From the NCBI GenBank assembly GCA_019321725.1, contig CM033106.1, forward strand, positions 31,918,118 through 31,982,117: a stretch of 64,000 nt of DNA, given 5' to 3'. The translations under genes and the position numbers were made by a program. A model generated the notes under the pieces. It had not been told where the DNA came from. It saw only the letters and a list, made by a program, of their open reading frames with translations, and searched no databases. This document shows, piece after piece, positions 24,651 through 43,432 of the stretch (positions are counted from its first letter, which is position 1; every line of letters begins with the position of its first letter). Source of the stretch: Paulownia fortunei (Eukaryota > Streptophyta > Magnoliopsida > Lamiales > Paulowniaceae).

Positions 24651-26295
24651 GGGCCTTCGTCCTTGGGCTTACCCTTCTACTAATTTTATTTTATTTTTTT
24701 AATCAATCACACACACTTACCCTTCTACTAATTATTGACATTTCGCGATGTTTGGAATGGAATCAATCAGAAATGAAATATGATTTTTTTTATTGAAATA
24801 ATCTATATTTGATAACACAAATATATAATATTTAAAAACACATATCTATATTTAAAGTAAATAAGATCTATATTTACTTTAGAAACACAAAAAGAAATAG
24901 TTTGTACTCTGTATATATCAATTAAACATTTTTGTATGTAATAACTTATTTATATTATAATTTATAGGGTACTTTCTGGCCAAGTTTTATAATTTTCTTA
25001 TTCAATTTGAAAATTTTCAATTTTTTTTCCCGCTTACTTAATCTGTGTTATGATGATTCATTTAAATACCTATATAGTGGTGAAATTCTTTTTTTTTGTT
25101 ATTATTATTATTATTATTTTCAATGTCGGGGCATTAACTAGTTTTTCTTATAAATTTAATGATGAGTTCTTTAATTTTTTTAATATTTTATCGCTTCATA
25201 TCTATGGCAAAATTCTTTAATATTTTAATTAACTTATCATGCTGATTATTTTATGATTTTGATGTGACTAAACTTTCAAATCTTCATATTTTTTATGCTA
25301 TTAGCGTTATTTAATTAATTTTTAAAATTAACTAAAGTATTTATCATAATGGACAAAATTGATTAGTCAATATTTTTTGGGATATAGAAAGCGTAATATA
25401 ATTATTTTTCATAGAGAAAGTATAATGTAGTTATTTTCACTTACCATTAATTTAAACATGTACATAAAATAATGAAAATACTTATATAAAAAATTGTACC
25501 TTTTGAAGCTTGTTAAAAAATTAAGGATAAATGACATTTTTCATCCTCCTAAAATTAAGTATTTTAGCCGTTTAGCTCCTGTATTAACTTAAAAATATTT
25601 TGATTTCTCAACTTATATTTATTATACATCTTTTTAGAATATTTTTTATATGTTGCCATCATGAGTTTTTTCCTTCTCTTTTATGTTCAAAAGCCAAACA
25701 AAATATTTCTAAAAATATTTATATTACTGTTAATAGTAAAATAACGATGACCATTAATAGTTTTGTTATAAATAATGTCAGTTGCGTACAAAATATATGT
25801 ATTTTTTCCATATTTTCTGCTTAAAAGCCAATAAAAATATATTGTAATAATTTGTATTATTCCAATGGCGAATGCATGATTTAGAGTGGTAATTTTGCTT
25901 CAAATAGTATTAGTTGTAGTATAAATAACAAGTTAATAGTTGTAAAAAGTAATTATAAATAGTATGAGTCGTGTTCATTGTTTTCAATAATTTAGGATAA
26001 TTTTTATATTGTAATCAAAACTAGTTTAGCAAAAGTACAACAATTATCTTACTTTCACTATTATTGAGTATTATAAAATTGTTTAATTGGTTTTTTAAGA
26101 GGAAAAGAGAGAAAAAATTGTATTTACGACAACGACTGACAAAGAGCGACTTAATAAAAATTTAATGTGAAAATATTATTGAAAAGCAATATATATTATA
26201 ATGAATATAAATTGAGAAGTTAAAATATTTTTAAATTAAATTAAAAAGTAAAGTATGATTAAGTTTGGGTTATGCCATTTACCCAAAAATTAAAG
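24651..26295. other. AT-rich intergenic DNA
   Basis: Very AT-rich sequence with short A and T runs and no coding signal. It separates the divergently transcribed PPR and glutamyl-tRNA synthetase genes together with the adjacent SINE. Confidence 0.6.
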
Positions 26296-26303
26296 TTGAA
26301 ATG
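26296..26303. repeat. Left target-site duplication of the SINE
   Basis: TTGAAATG, repeated exactly at 26993-27000 after the poly(A) tail. Confidence 0.75.
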
Positions 26304-26992
26304 GACCAGTTGAGGTCAGCTTAGCTGGTAAAAAGTTCTTACTTATAACCATATGGTCATAGGTTCGAATCCCCTCGGCAGGTATAACTAGAATCATGCC
26401 TTTCAAAAATTCTTTCATACGCGTAGGGCCAAGCGGTGTATACTAATTCGTAGGGCCAGACCGGAGGTGGGGTTTCTTGTGGTTGGAGCCGCAGTGCGGT
26501 GGGGCTGGCTAGTATAAAAAGTTTACCCTCCAAAGTTTTGTCCCTCGGGGTACAGCTCAATTGGCGGAATAATTGACTTGGACTTGCTTCCAGATGTAGG
26601 GTGGGGGTTCGAATTCTGGTGGGAACCTATTTCAGTATGAAGTAATCACTGGGCTGTCAATGGGGACCCTGTGACTGAGGTGTTTCGAGCGATCATTGTG
26701 GGTTGGGCTTCTTGTGGTAGGGTGGGGGTTCGAATTCTGGTGGGAACCTATTTCAGTATGAAGTAATCACTGGGCTGTCAATAGGGACCCTGTGACTGAG
26801 GTGTTTCGAGCGATCATTGTGGGTTGGGCTTCTTGTGCACAGAAGTGTACAGTTCTTATTGGGAACCTGGGTGTTGGTTGAGGCATATCCCGCAATTTAG
26901 TCCATTTTAGGTGCTAGGACAGGTACGTAGGAGGTCCAGAATTAGTCTGGCGCAAACTAGGAATCTGAGTTAAAAAAAAAAAAAAAAAAAAA
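26304..26992 (+). mobile_element. Composite (dimeric) tRNA-derived SINE
   Basis: Identical 8-bp repeats (TTGAAATG) flank a 689-bp segment ending in a 21-base poly(A) tail, the mark of LINE-mediated insertion. The first part (about 26304-26525) starts with a tRNA-like head: box A-like TTAGCTGGTAAAAAG and box B GGTTCGAATCCCC. The second part begins near 26540 with another tRNA-like head: GCTCAATTGGC and GGGTTCGAATTC. This looks like two SINE units joined before insertion. The second unit has a 121-bp internal duplication. It is not a working tRNA gene because no cloverleaf with a proper anticodon arm can be drawn convincingly. It lies just upstream of the glutamyl-tRNA synthetase start codon. 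Confidence 0.82.
26596..26837. repeat. Exact-length 121-bp tandem duplication in the SINE
   Basis: Copies 26596-26716 and 26717-26837 differ at one base by eye (CAATGGGGACC versus CAATAGGGACC). Each contains the box B-like GGGTTCGAATTC. Confidence 0.93.
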
Positions 26993-32897
<5,905 letters not shown>

Positions 32898-35800
32898 AAT
32901 TGAACTGTTTCTACTGTTGTTCGCTTTGCCATCCTTCCCTGGATAAGATGGTTTTGCATCAATTGCCTTTTGTAGAAGCAGTTGGTAAAGGTCCAATTCT
33001 TGCGTCTTCCTTGTGTCTCTGATATTTAGAAAAAGCCCTAAGTATCAGATCTAGAGCCTAGATTCAGGTAATAGGTGCCGCTGTCTGGATAATGGAGATT
33101 TTTTGTTGGTTGTATAAAGCAAAATGTTTGTTTTTGTTTTCAAAAATTATTTTCATTCTACCAATGCATTTCCCTCTTAATACATCACATTTTCCACGTT
33201 CTCCCAAAACACATATCCTAAAACATTTCTTCCAAAATACTCAAAATAAATCCAAACATTTCCTTTGTGATTCCTGGATCCTTTGAGCAACATTTTACTG
33301 AGAATGGAACAAAATCTTGTTTGCCGTCATATCCTTTTTTGGGGTAGGGGTTTGCTATCATATCTTGTTACTCAGGATGTAACTAAAAATCTTTGGGTTT
33401 TGGCGTTCACTTCCTGTGGTTTGGTTTGGTTTGGTTTGGTTTGGATCTTTGACAAAGATCTTTCCTCTAGTATATTTTTTCGTCATATATTTTATTAAAT
33501 TTTTTACCAAAAAATATTAGAGGAATTTTTTTAGCTAAATATCAAAAGTTGAGGAAAGATTTGTAAATAACCCATTGCTGATGGTTGAAAACCCCTAGTA
33601 AACATAGATGGAAGAGGAACATTTTGCTTAATGTTTGTTATTGAGTTAACCAAGCACTTACCTTTCTATTGAATAGACAAGAAATTTATATTGAAAATTC
33701 TCAAGTAACCCCTAAATTGTTAGATCAGGAAGATTTATCCAATTATGGAATGCTTTAAAGAGTAAAATTGAAAGTTTCAAAATTTCAATGTACTAGAAAA
33801 AGAGACATCCTAACCCTAAAAACCGGATGTTTAAATCCAATTAGAAGCATGACTACAACATTTTGGCCTTTTTATTATACCTACGTTTTTTTTTCTATTC
33901 CATTTTGTTTATGGTGGGGGGGGGGGGGGTGAACTTGAGTTTGGGGAGAAAAAATATTGAAAATTTAAATTTGTATCAGCTCTTACAACATATTCAAATT
34001 AGGGCCACCGCCATGTTTCCTCCCATTATTAGGCTCAGCCAATTGGCGGCTCGCACTCCTTGTGGGTCCTGTCAGTGATGCGGGGATTTTTGGGTAGAGT
34101 CTAAAATGAGGTTTCTTTTAGGAGTAGTGCGTTTCACAGTTATTCCCATCGCTAGTAGATGATGATGTTAGGAGCGAGCACAGTCCACGGGAAGTAGGAT
34201 ACATATTTCAATCATGTTTATATTATTATATATAGGGCCAAGAGCCAACAATAAATGTAGTAGTGATTTTTTGTTGAGTGTACTGTGTATAATATAATAT
34301 AGAGTTTATATCGGATCAATTAATTCTTGAAATATTACAGCGGTGGACAATTGCAATAAGTGGGTGGGGGATAGGTATTATACATAAAATGAGGGACCCA
34401 CGGACAATATTTAATCTTCCAGGATGGATGGCGGTCTAAATGGGATTAGGCAGCCAAAATGGAGTAAATCAAATCAAATTCCTGGTCAGATATTTAAAAA
34501 AGTGGACTTTTTTTTGCATGTGGACCTCTGCCTGACTAAGGGATTTCTTTAACTAATTGTGGTTGTAGGGAGTAGTTAATACTTAATTTTTTATTTGTTC
34601 CAAATTCACCATTATTATTATTATTAAATAATCTTTAAATAGAATTTTATTTTTTAAAATATCATCTTTATAAAAAAAAAAAAAAAAAATACTCTCTTTC
34701 ACTTAAAATGATAATATAACATCACTGACTCTACTTCTATTTTCAAGATGCAATAATATTAAAGTTACAAAATTTACAAAAAAAATTTAGCTCTTACACA
34801 AAAAATGTATATCTGGTTAAACTTTGGATATTTAAAGATGTAAGGGAGGAATAAAATAAATTATTAGTGAAAGTGGAATGTGAACGACAACCTTCATTTG
34901 ATAGTATTTTTGTGGGAGGCAGACTGCAGAGTCCAAGTAAAAGAAAAGCGGCGGCAGCCAGTTGAGACTTGAAATTTGAACAACACTAACACATAAGTCT
35001 AGTAATGACCTAATAATGAATAGGTAAGTTAGGCAGTGGGTATTACTAGTAGTAGTAGTTGGCAGAAAAAGGTCACGCATTCACATCACTAGAAAAAAAA
35101 AAAAAAAACTAACCAAAATTAGGAGGAACAGGAGCAGCCAGGACCAATAACACTAATTGCTTCCTATATCTCATTGGTGGATCTTATGTTTACACCTTCA
35201 TTCACCGCTGCTTATCTCAATCTCATTCCTTTATATTTACCAAGAAAATAATTTTTTTTTTATAATTTCTGCCAAGACCCCATCCATGTATATTGTACAC
35301 CTACAAAAACATGCACCAACCAATCCAGTACTTACTATTTACTCAAATGTATTTAAACATTATTGGACTGGACCATCGGTTTCAATTTATTAGTCAAATT
35401 CCACCCAATCGTTTTCCACGTTGAAAAACTGCCACTACTAACCAATTAATAAAAAAAATCAATCAATTTCCGAGTTTATTAGGGCATCACCAGTTCGGAA
35501 TCATCATAACATTATACAAAAGGCCAAACTTAAGAATTTCGAGTGTGTGTTTTTTTCAACTCACCACTCACCACTCACCAACATGTAAATCATGCATTTT
35601 TTAGAGTTCAAAGGACATTAAATCTTGTCAATTTTATTTTTTTTTTTTATTTGCGGATGTTGGAATTTTATCACAACAAAATACTAAAAATGATTCTCAG
35701 TTTTAAATAAAACTAGGAATTAAATTATGAGTAATCTGTCAAGTGATAGAAAAACCAAAAATTAAAAAATATAAACTAATTTGAGCATGTTGTTGTTGTT

Positions 35801-37960
35801 GTTTTATAAGTTTTTTTTTTCATTTAAAGTAAAGCGATTAAATATATCATTGTATCTAAATATTAATTAAAAATCACTTATCTATAATTTACAACAATCA
35901 ACTATCAATAAACGACTACTATAAAATTGATATCTATATACCCACATATTTTCTGTGGAACTCAAATCCAAAATTTCCTTGATTGGCTTTTAACTTTTTA
36001 GTAAGTATGATACATGTATTTGTAAACTAGGAGTTTGACTACCAAAGAAAATATAGATATAACTCCAAATTGAGGTATTTTAAGGGGTGATTTTTTTGCA
36101 GTTAATTGATCGTAATCCATTCCTGAGTTTATGTATTATACTAATAAAAGCAAGAAACGGAATTTCATTAGGGAGTCACTCTTGTTGGTTGTGAATGTGA
36201 GCTCTAATTAATGTTCCATGGCCATGAAATATAAGCAGACAAAAACAAGAAGATAAGTATATGCAAAAGGCTATACCTAACTCAGTCCCTACTCGACTCC
36301 ATCAGAAACAACAAATTAGGAGATCAATTGTGTGTGTGTGTGTGTGTGTGAATTGCAGGAAAATTAGTATGAAATAAATAATTCACCTTAATTTATATTG
36401 GGTATTTTGATACATAAAAGAGCAGCTTAGCAGTTTGAGTAGCGTTGATGGAAAGTGTTTGATGAAACCACTCCAGTGCTTCAGCAGGTGAAAGGCGTTG
36501 CCCAAACATTTCGTCTGTCTTGAAGCGGGCGGGGGCCATGTGCCCATGAATTATTATGTGTATATATTTTAAAATTTTAAAAGATATTAGATAAGTTAAA
36601 ACAACTAACAATATACAAAAAAATTGTGTGAAAAAAATATTATGGAAGAAAATTTGAGATCCAAATGGCATAAAATAGCATAATTAAGTAACAAGGATAC
36701 AATATTTTCAATTATTGAGATATTAACATAAGATCACTGAATATTTTATAAATATCAAAACTATGAAATAGATAAAGATGATTTTTAGATACATGAAAGT
36801 GATCAAGTGAATTTGAACTTATAATAAGGTTGACAAAAATTTTCGTTGGGGTACTTACTATACAGCCCCACTCTAAAGGCAAAAAAGGAAGTGTCCGATT
36901 CATACATTTTTAGAAATTATTTTTATATATATAAACACACCTCAGCATGCATGCACTCTCTCTCTATATATATATAGAAAAAAACACCCCCAATTATTGC
37001 CTTGAGGTAATTAACGAATTGCCTCACCCCAAAACCGCGCCTCATAAACATCTTTTCATTGAAACTGGTAAAACTCATTTTAAGGTTTAAATGGCATTAG
37101 ATCTTAGAAGAAAATGCTTGTATTAGAAATTATGATTTTTCTTAACTCAAAAATTCTACTATAAACCTTAATTAGCGGAATTAGGGATGTCTAGTATGGT
37201 TATGAGAGCCAGCCAGGAAAAGAAGGTATTCAAAGTGTTGGAATTATATAAATCAGACAAAGTTATACTCCTTTTTTTTTTTTTTTTTTGTAGGTGATAT
37301 GGTATTATAGATTTCAATTGGAGTAGTGTGATAATTTCATGTGAATGGAATATAACTCTTATATTTTTACCTTTATTAAGTACCAAAAATTCTTGATCTC
37401 CCCTTGGTGTAGAATTTGTGTGTATCCTCAAGATTAGCTAACATTAATTAGAACTATTAATTTAGTAAAATTTTAAGAAATAGGTTATTTGGTTAATGAA
37501 ATCTAATTCAAATAATAAAAACAAGGTTCTAAAAATTACGAGGTTTTGAAATTGAATTTCAAGAAAGTAAAACATATTTGTATATTTTTGTAGTAGTTGA
37601 TTTGTTGATTATAGTTGATGTTAATTGTTGATTGTTAATTAATTATTTAATAGTTGATATTTATAATATAATATGTATTGAATTATTTATTTATGTATAT
37701 ATTAAAAAAAAAGAAAAAGAAAAAAAGACAAAAAGAAAAAGAAGGGGAGTCAGACATCAGAAAAAAGAAGTGAAGTAACACGTTCTTGACTTTTGAGTGC
37801 ACACAGTATGTAATGGAAGACATGGCCCGCCCCGGAAGGAGGAGGAGGAGGAAGCCAAAAAACAGAACTTAATATGAACTGTGCAGTATGCTTTGGTGGA
37901 ATATGTATAGAAAAAGTCTATTTCTTCATAAGATAAAAGAGTAGTATTATTGACTATTTG
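32898..37960. other. Intergenic region, GluRS 3' end to HMGR promoter
   Basis: A 5-kb AT-rich spacer without a recognisable gene. It contains a GGTTT pentanucleotide run (33418-33443), a 14-base G run (33916-33929), A runs, a (GT)n tract near 36330-36350 and short TA repeats. The proximal part is presumably the HMGR promoter. Short open frames here lack homology or splice signals. Confidence 0.6.
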
Positions 37961-37970
37961 AGTTTTTACC

Positions 37971-38001
37971 CACCCCCACCCCCACCCCCACCCCCACCCC
38001 C
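37971..38001. repeat. (ACCCCC)n tract in the HMGR promoter
   Basis: Five consecutive ACCCCC units lie about 40 bp upstream of the TATA box. The complementary strand carries matching runs of five G and fits a G-quadruplex pattern. Confidence 0.9.
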
Positions 38002-38037
38002 TTCGCCCAGTTCACCACCATTTACCAACTAACTAAC

Positions 38038-38046
38038 TATAAATAA
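38038..38046 (+). promoter_or_regulatory. TATA box of HMGR
   Basis: TATAAATAA, about 180 bp before the HMGR start codon. It implies transcription from roughly 38070 and a leader of about 150 nt. Confidence 0.7.
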
Positions 38047-38217
38047 CAACCCTCCACTCACTCCTCGTATCCCTTAAATTCATTCATCCCAAGTTTCCAT
38101 TTTCAGCATTTTCTCTTTTGTTTGTTCTCTCCATCTTTTCCCCTTTTCTCGATCGGGGAAAGGGTGAAAAAGTTTGTCGATACTTCATCCATCCATCCTT
38201 CTAATAACAGAATCAGA

Positions 38218-40288
38218 ATGGTAGCCCTCCGCCGCCGTTCGATGGAAGGTAATCACCTCCACCAGATTCACCCCAGCCCCTCCTCCTCCTCCACTGCAAA
38301 AGGCGGCCACAATTCCCATTCCCACTCCCCCAAGGCCTCCGATGCCCTCCCCCTCCCCCTTTACCTCACCAACGCAGTCTTCTTCACTCTCTTCTTCTCC
38401 GTCGTTTATTATCTGCTCCTCCGATGGCGCGAGAAGATCCGCAACTCCACCCCACTGCACGTCGTCACCTTCTCCGAAATCTCCGCCATCGTCATCTTTG
38501 TCGCCTCCTTCATCTATCTCCTCGGCTTCTTTGGCATCGGCTTTGTCCAGTCCCTCATTATTCCCCGCGCTTCTCACGATGAGATTTTGGATGATGACGA
38601 AATAATAGACGATTTCGATCGAATGATGCTCAAGGAGGACTCACGTGCTGCCCCCTGCGCCGCTGCCCCCCCATCCGATGCCTGCAAGATTGCTTCCTCC
38701 AGACCGACCAACAAGATCATCGATGATCAACTGCCCCCTCCGGCGCTTCCCCTCTCCTCCGAGGAGGACGAGGAGATCGTCAAGTCGGTGGTGGAGGGCA
38801 AGACCCCTTCCTACGCCCTCGAATCCAAGCTGGGTGATTGCCGCCGTGCTGCTGCCATTCGCCGGGAGGCCTTGCAGCGTACCACTGGCAAGTCCCTCGC
38901 GGGGCTGCCCTTGGAGGGCTTCAATTACGACGCCATACTGGGCCAGTGCTGCGAAATGCCTGTGGGTTACGTGCAGATTCCCGTGGGCATTGCTGGGCCA
39001 CTCTGCTAGACGGCAGGGAGTATTCGGTTCCCATGGCCACAACCGAGGGGTGCCTGGTGGCCAGCACCAATAGGGGATGCAAGGCCATCTATGCCTCCGG
39101 AGGGGCCGCCAGCGCCCTTCTGAGAGATGGAATGACCAGGGCTCCCGTGGTCAGGTTCGGCACTGCCAAGCGGGCTGCAGAGTTGAAGTTCTTCCTGGAG
39201 GACCCTCTCAATTTCGAGGCCTTGTCGCTTGTATTCAACAGTTCCAGCCGATTTGGCAGGCTGCAGAGCATCAAGTGTGCCATTGCTGGCAAGAATCTCT
39301 ACATCAGGTTCTCCTGCAGCACAGGGGATGCCATGGGTATGAACATGGTTTCCAAGGGCGTGCAGAATGTCATGGACTTCCTCAACAACGAGTTCCCAGA
39401 CATGGATGTTATGGGCATCTCTGGTAATTCTCACCCAATGCCCCTTTTTTTTCCTTTTAATAATCTGTTTTGTGCAAGTTTTCCTATAATCTAGAATAGT
39501 TTAAAAAGGAGCAAACTTTTTGCTTGATTTGATTACCCCCGACCAGTACTTACCGCCGGAAACTCATATCTCCATATGAATTTGGTAACTGATCAGGAAA
39601 CTACTGTTCCGATAAGAAACCGGCTGCAGTGAATTGGATTGAAGGCCGGGGCAAGTCAGTTGTGTGCGAGGCTATCATCAAGGAAGAGGTGGTGAAGAAG
39701 GTGCTTAAGACTGATGTTGCTTCCTTGGTGGAACTCAATATGCTCAAGAACCTCACTGGTTCTGCCATGGCTGGTGCTCTGGGTGGCTTCAATGCTCATG
39801 CAAGCAACATTGTCTCTGCTATCTACATTGCCACGGGTCAAGATCCTGCACAAAATGTTGAGAGTTCTCACTGCATCACTATGATGGAAGCCGTCAATGA
39901 TGGAAAGGACCTTCACATTTCTGTGACGATGCCTTCAATTGAGGTAAATCTCTCTTCATGCTTGATATAGCTCTCATCTAGACAATGAAAATATGATTAT
40001 TTTTTATTCACTGTCCGCCGTACTTACGTGAAATTCACCTTTCAGGTTGGTACAGTTGGAGGTGGGACTCAGCTGGCCTCCCAGTCAGCATGCCTGAACC
40101 TGCTTGGAGTAAAGGGAGCCAGTAAGGAGGCCCCCGGATCAAACGCCAGGTTATTAGCCAGCATTGTTGCTGGTGCAGTTCTCGCTGGAGAACTCTCTCT
40201 CATGTCAGCACTTGCAGCTGGGCAACTTGTCAACAGCCATATGAAATACAACAGGTCTAATAAAGATGTCTCCAAGCTTTCAACTTAA
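38218..40288 (+). CDS. HMG-CoA reductase with a one-base frameshift in exon 1
   Basis: Three exons, 38218-39423, 39597-39943 and 40046-40288, total 1796 nt, one short of a multiple of three. HMGR makes mevalonate from HMG-CoA with NADPH on the ER membrane, the committed step of cytosolic isoprenoid synthesis. The start MVALRRRS keeps the Arg motif of plant HMGRs. Two membrane spans follow ([39 protein letters not shown]), then an acidic linker and the catalytic domain. Key motifs are [19 protein letters not shown] (Glu), [17 protein letters not shown] (Lys), GQDPAQN (Asp), VGTVGGGT and NSHMKYNRS with catalytic His and the Ser of the SnRK1-type site. The frame breaks at about 39001-39005 after GIAGPL, giving TAG at 39007-39009. 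The correct frame resumes with [10 protein letters not shown]. Everything else is intact, so this is either a sequencing error or a very young null allele. Confidence 0.93.
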
Positions 40289-42315
40289 GGTGGTGGTGAT
40301 TGGGATCAGGGTCAAATAGAGATCATCAATTGAGGAGACTACTGGACTTTATTTTTTAGTTAAAAAAAAAATAATGATGCTAACCCGTGGTGGGGATAAT
40401 TGTTAGTATTTTGCACTCTCTCATACTTGCAAACAAAAAAGGAAATGATAGAAATTGTATAAATGGAGAGAAATACCTGGAAAGATATCAATTAGTTTTT
40501 ATGTTTCTATTTGTTATTCTTTTATACACTTTGTGAGCTTTCCTATTTTATCAGGAAATACAAAAGTTTGTATTTGAATAAAAATATATGAGATCTTCTG
40601 AAATAATTCCTGCATAATCTTCTCTGTTTCCGGCTACTGAGTTTGCACAGTGATTTTCTACAAGCTTGATAGGATGAATCTCATGATTTTTGGCACCCTT
40701 AGCATGACTGACATTTTCACGGGAAAGAAGTTAAAAGTCATATCTCTGAAATCATTTTCTTTTTAACCTTTTACTGACAAGCAATGTAAGAAAAGTATAC
40801 TATGTAATTTGCATCTCAAACACAGTTTTTATTTTCTTTCTTAGCGAGAAAAATGTTGAAGAAAATACTTTTGTCTTTTTATCTGATTTAGAGACAAACA
40901 AAGAAAAAATCTACAAATAATATTTCACAAGATATTTCTTAAACTATACATTTCTTTTCATTACCCTGTCATGATATTCAATAACATTCAAAATCTTTTA
41001 AAATCAATTCTTACTTTGTTAGCAAGGGAAAAAAAATGATTTTCAATGGTTCTTATTTTTTTCTTTTGGCACATTCATTAATTAAATGCTAAATCTAAAT
41101 GGAGCTTAAAAAATTCACCTTCATGAAGAAGAAAGGAAACTCGACTAAATTAGATACAGGCAAAATATTTTTCCAGTCCTCCAACTCTTAAAATTGATCA
41201 TTCCGTCACTGAATTTTTAAGCTTACATTTTATATCATTTTACCCATTATGAAATATACATCAATGCATAATTTTTAATTAGATTTAGTATGAAAGTGAA
41301 AGAAAAGCGATTTAGATGAGTAACATTAAGGGTAAGATAAGTACTTTGAATTTTACTTTTTGAAAAAATTTCCTTTAAAAAATATTAAAAGATAATAATA
41401 ATAAAAAAAATAATACCTGAAGGCCAAAAGTTCTTTTACATGTAGACTTCATTTTATGATTTTAAAATACTAATGAACTATGTTAAAACAGTTGATTAGT
41501 CTTAAATCCCTACCCCTGCTTTAAATTTATGATTCTATATCCACCCTAATATTTCTTAGTTTGCACTCTTCAATTTTACTTTCATCTATGTTTCGCTTTC
41601 TCGTCCCATATAAAACCTTTAAAATGCCCCGAACTAATGCTGAAAACCCCAAGTTAGCCTTACCTTCCATTTTCCCTTTTCCCTTTTTCTTTTTTCTTTT
41701 TATTAGCTTCCAAGCCAGCTCTCTTCTCCACCCGTCGCCCCGCCGCCCACTGCCTGCGTTTCAAGTTTGTGTTATCCCCCATTTTTCCTTTCAGTAGTAT
41801 GAATTTGGAATTAGTTTTATGTACAAGAATGTCTTTTCCTCTATAGCCCTTGAAGGTAGGTTGCGTTTTGAAATTAGCCGATTACCAGCCCTCAGATACA
41901 TAGAAAGTTTGAGCCGTCACGAAACATGATTGTGGAGGCTGCAAGCCAGCAACTCAACCAAAAAATGTTAGTTCCAGCAATGAAGAATTTGCCATCAGGT
42001 AAATCATCTTTTCAGAAATTTCTGTATTGATCTGATTATTAAAGGAAATACTTGATGAAACCAGAGGCAACCTTTATCTTCTGATTGCTCATAAATATGG
42101 CATATGAAAATAAAATGTCAGTAACTCGGTGCAATATTGCGAATCTTTTTGTCTTTTTCTTTCTATTCTCTCTTTTCACTTAACATATCTCTACAACAAA
42201 CCAATGTGATTAGGCATAGTCTTATAGTTGCGAGACAATTATCAATTAAAGTGTTTAATTTAATTTTTTATTTAAATTCTATCAACTCATATTTTTTAAA
42301 CCTATATAAATCTCC

Positions 42316-42433
42316 TTAGCTCTCGTTTGTAGAGCATCCCAAAATTAGAAAATTAAAGAGTTTGAGAGAAAAACTTAGCTCTCGTTTGTAGAGCATCCCA
42401 AAATTAAAAAATTAAAGAGTTTGAGAGAAAAAC
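42316..42433. repeat. Two-copy 59-bp tandem repeat
   Basis: The unit starting TTAGCTCTCGTTTGTAGAG at 42316 recurs at 42375 with about one base different. It lies within the probable LTR upstream of the primer-binding site. Confidence 0.92.
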
Positions 42434-42840
42434 TTAAGAGAGAGTTTATGAAAGAATTTTGTGAAGAAAAATTATTGTGTGCATTGTGAGTTGTAAATAT
42501 TGTAGACATTTTATATATTTTCTTCCTTTAGTAAAATGATTTGCAGAATGTTCGGAGACATAGGCATAATTGGTCGAACTCTGTTATCAAATTTATATGT
42601 GTTTTTTCCGTTGTTATTTTGCATTCTCAATAATATAGTTTATTGGAATTTTCATAATTTCCCATCAAGTGGTATCAGAGCTCTAGGTTTAGTGTTAAAT
42701 TCTGTCAATTTTATGTAAGGTTACTATTCATATAAATAGTGAAATTTTGTCGACAGTACTAGTTTGTCGACGGAGGTGTTCTATTACACAGTGGTTCACA
42801 GGAATAATCAGGAACGATTCAGAGGGAGTCAGATTCGAGT
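42434..42840 (+). mobile_element. Remnant of an LTR retrotransposon (LTR end and primer-binding site)
   Basis: TGGTATCAGAGC at 42670-42681 matches the standard plant primer-binding site complementary to the 3' end of initiator-Met tRNA. It follows a sequence ending CCCATCA, as an LTR end does. The upstream GAGAGAAAAACTTAAGAGAG-type sequence resembles an LTR transcribed region. About 150 bp of leader-like sequence follows, but no gag or pol frame. The element is a truncated, probably copia-like copy, and its left LTR border is not determined. Confidence 0.65.
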
Positions 42841-42844
42841 AGAA

Positions 42845-43432
42845 TGAGAAAAAAATACTTTTCTACGGTTAAGGTTAAATAATATAAAAAATTTAAAAAT
42901 TTGATAACCATTTCTTTCTTACGTATTCAAATTATAGTTTAACTATATTGTTCTTTATTTTCACTGTATTATTTCAAGGAAAACTTACATTATTTTCAAT
43001 GAGAGAAATAATATATTTTCTACTTTTATTTTTAATTATGACTAAAACTTGAAAAAACGATTCCGAATGTTGGTATCAATTTTGGGCTTTTTTTATTAAA
43101 TTTTTATTTTGATTAATTTTTTTCTTTTTTAAAATTTACATTTTAAAATTTTTATTTTTTTCTAATAAATAAAAAACGTACGTTATAACACAAAAGTTAA
43201 AATGAGAAAAAATATTTTTCTTCTATTAAGATTAAATAATATTAAAAATTTAAAAACTTAATATCTGTTTTTCTCTTACGTATTCAAATTATAGTTAACT
43301 GGATTATTATTATTTTTTTTATTGTATAATTTCAAAAAAAACTTACATTATATTCAATGAGAGAAACAATATATTTCCTAATTTTAAATTTAATTATGCT
43401 AAAAATTCAAAAATCGACTCAAAATGTTGGTA
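42845..43432. repeat. Diverged direct repeat, period about 357 bp
   Basis: Segment 42845-43072 and segment 43202-43432 share many blocks, including CTTACGTATTCAAATTATAG, AAAACTTACATTAT, TTCAATGAGAGAAA and AATGTTGGTA. They are AT-rich and non-coding. Confidence 0.8.

Noticed and set aside
26310..26385. A tRNA gene with box A and box B
   Set aside because: The B box is good, but the rest does not fold into a convincing cloverleaf. The segment is the head of a SINE bounded by target duplications and poly(A).
38185..39442. Several long open frames on both strands over HMGR exon 1
   Set aside because: They are shadow frames of the GC-rich HMGR coding exon. The true frame matches the family motifs throughout.
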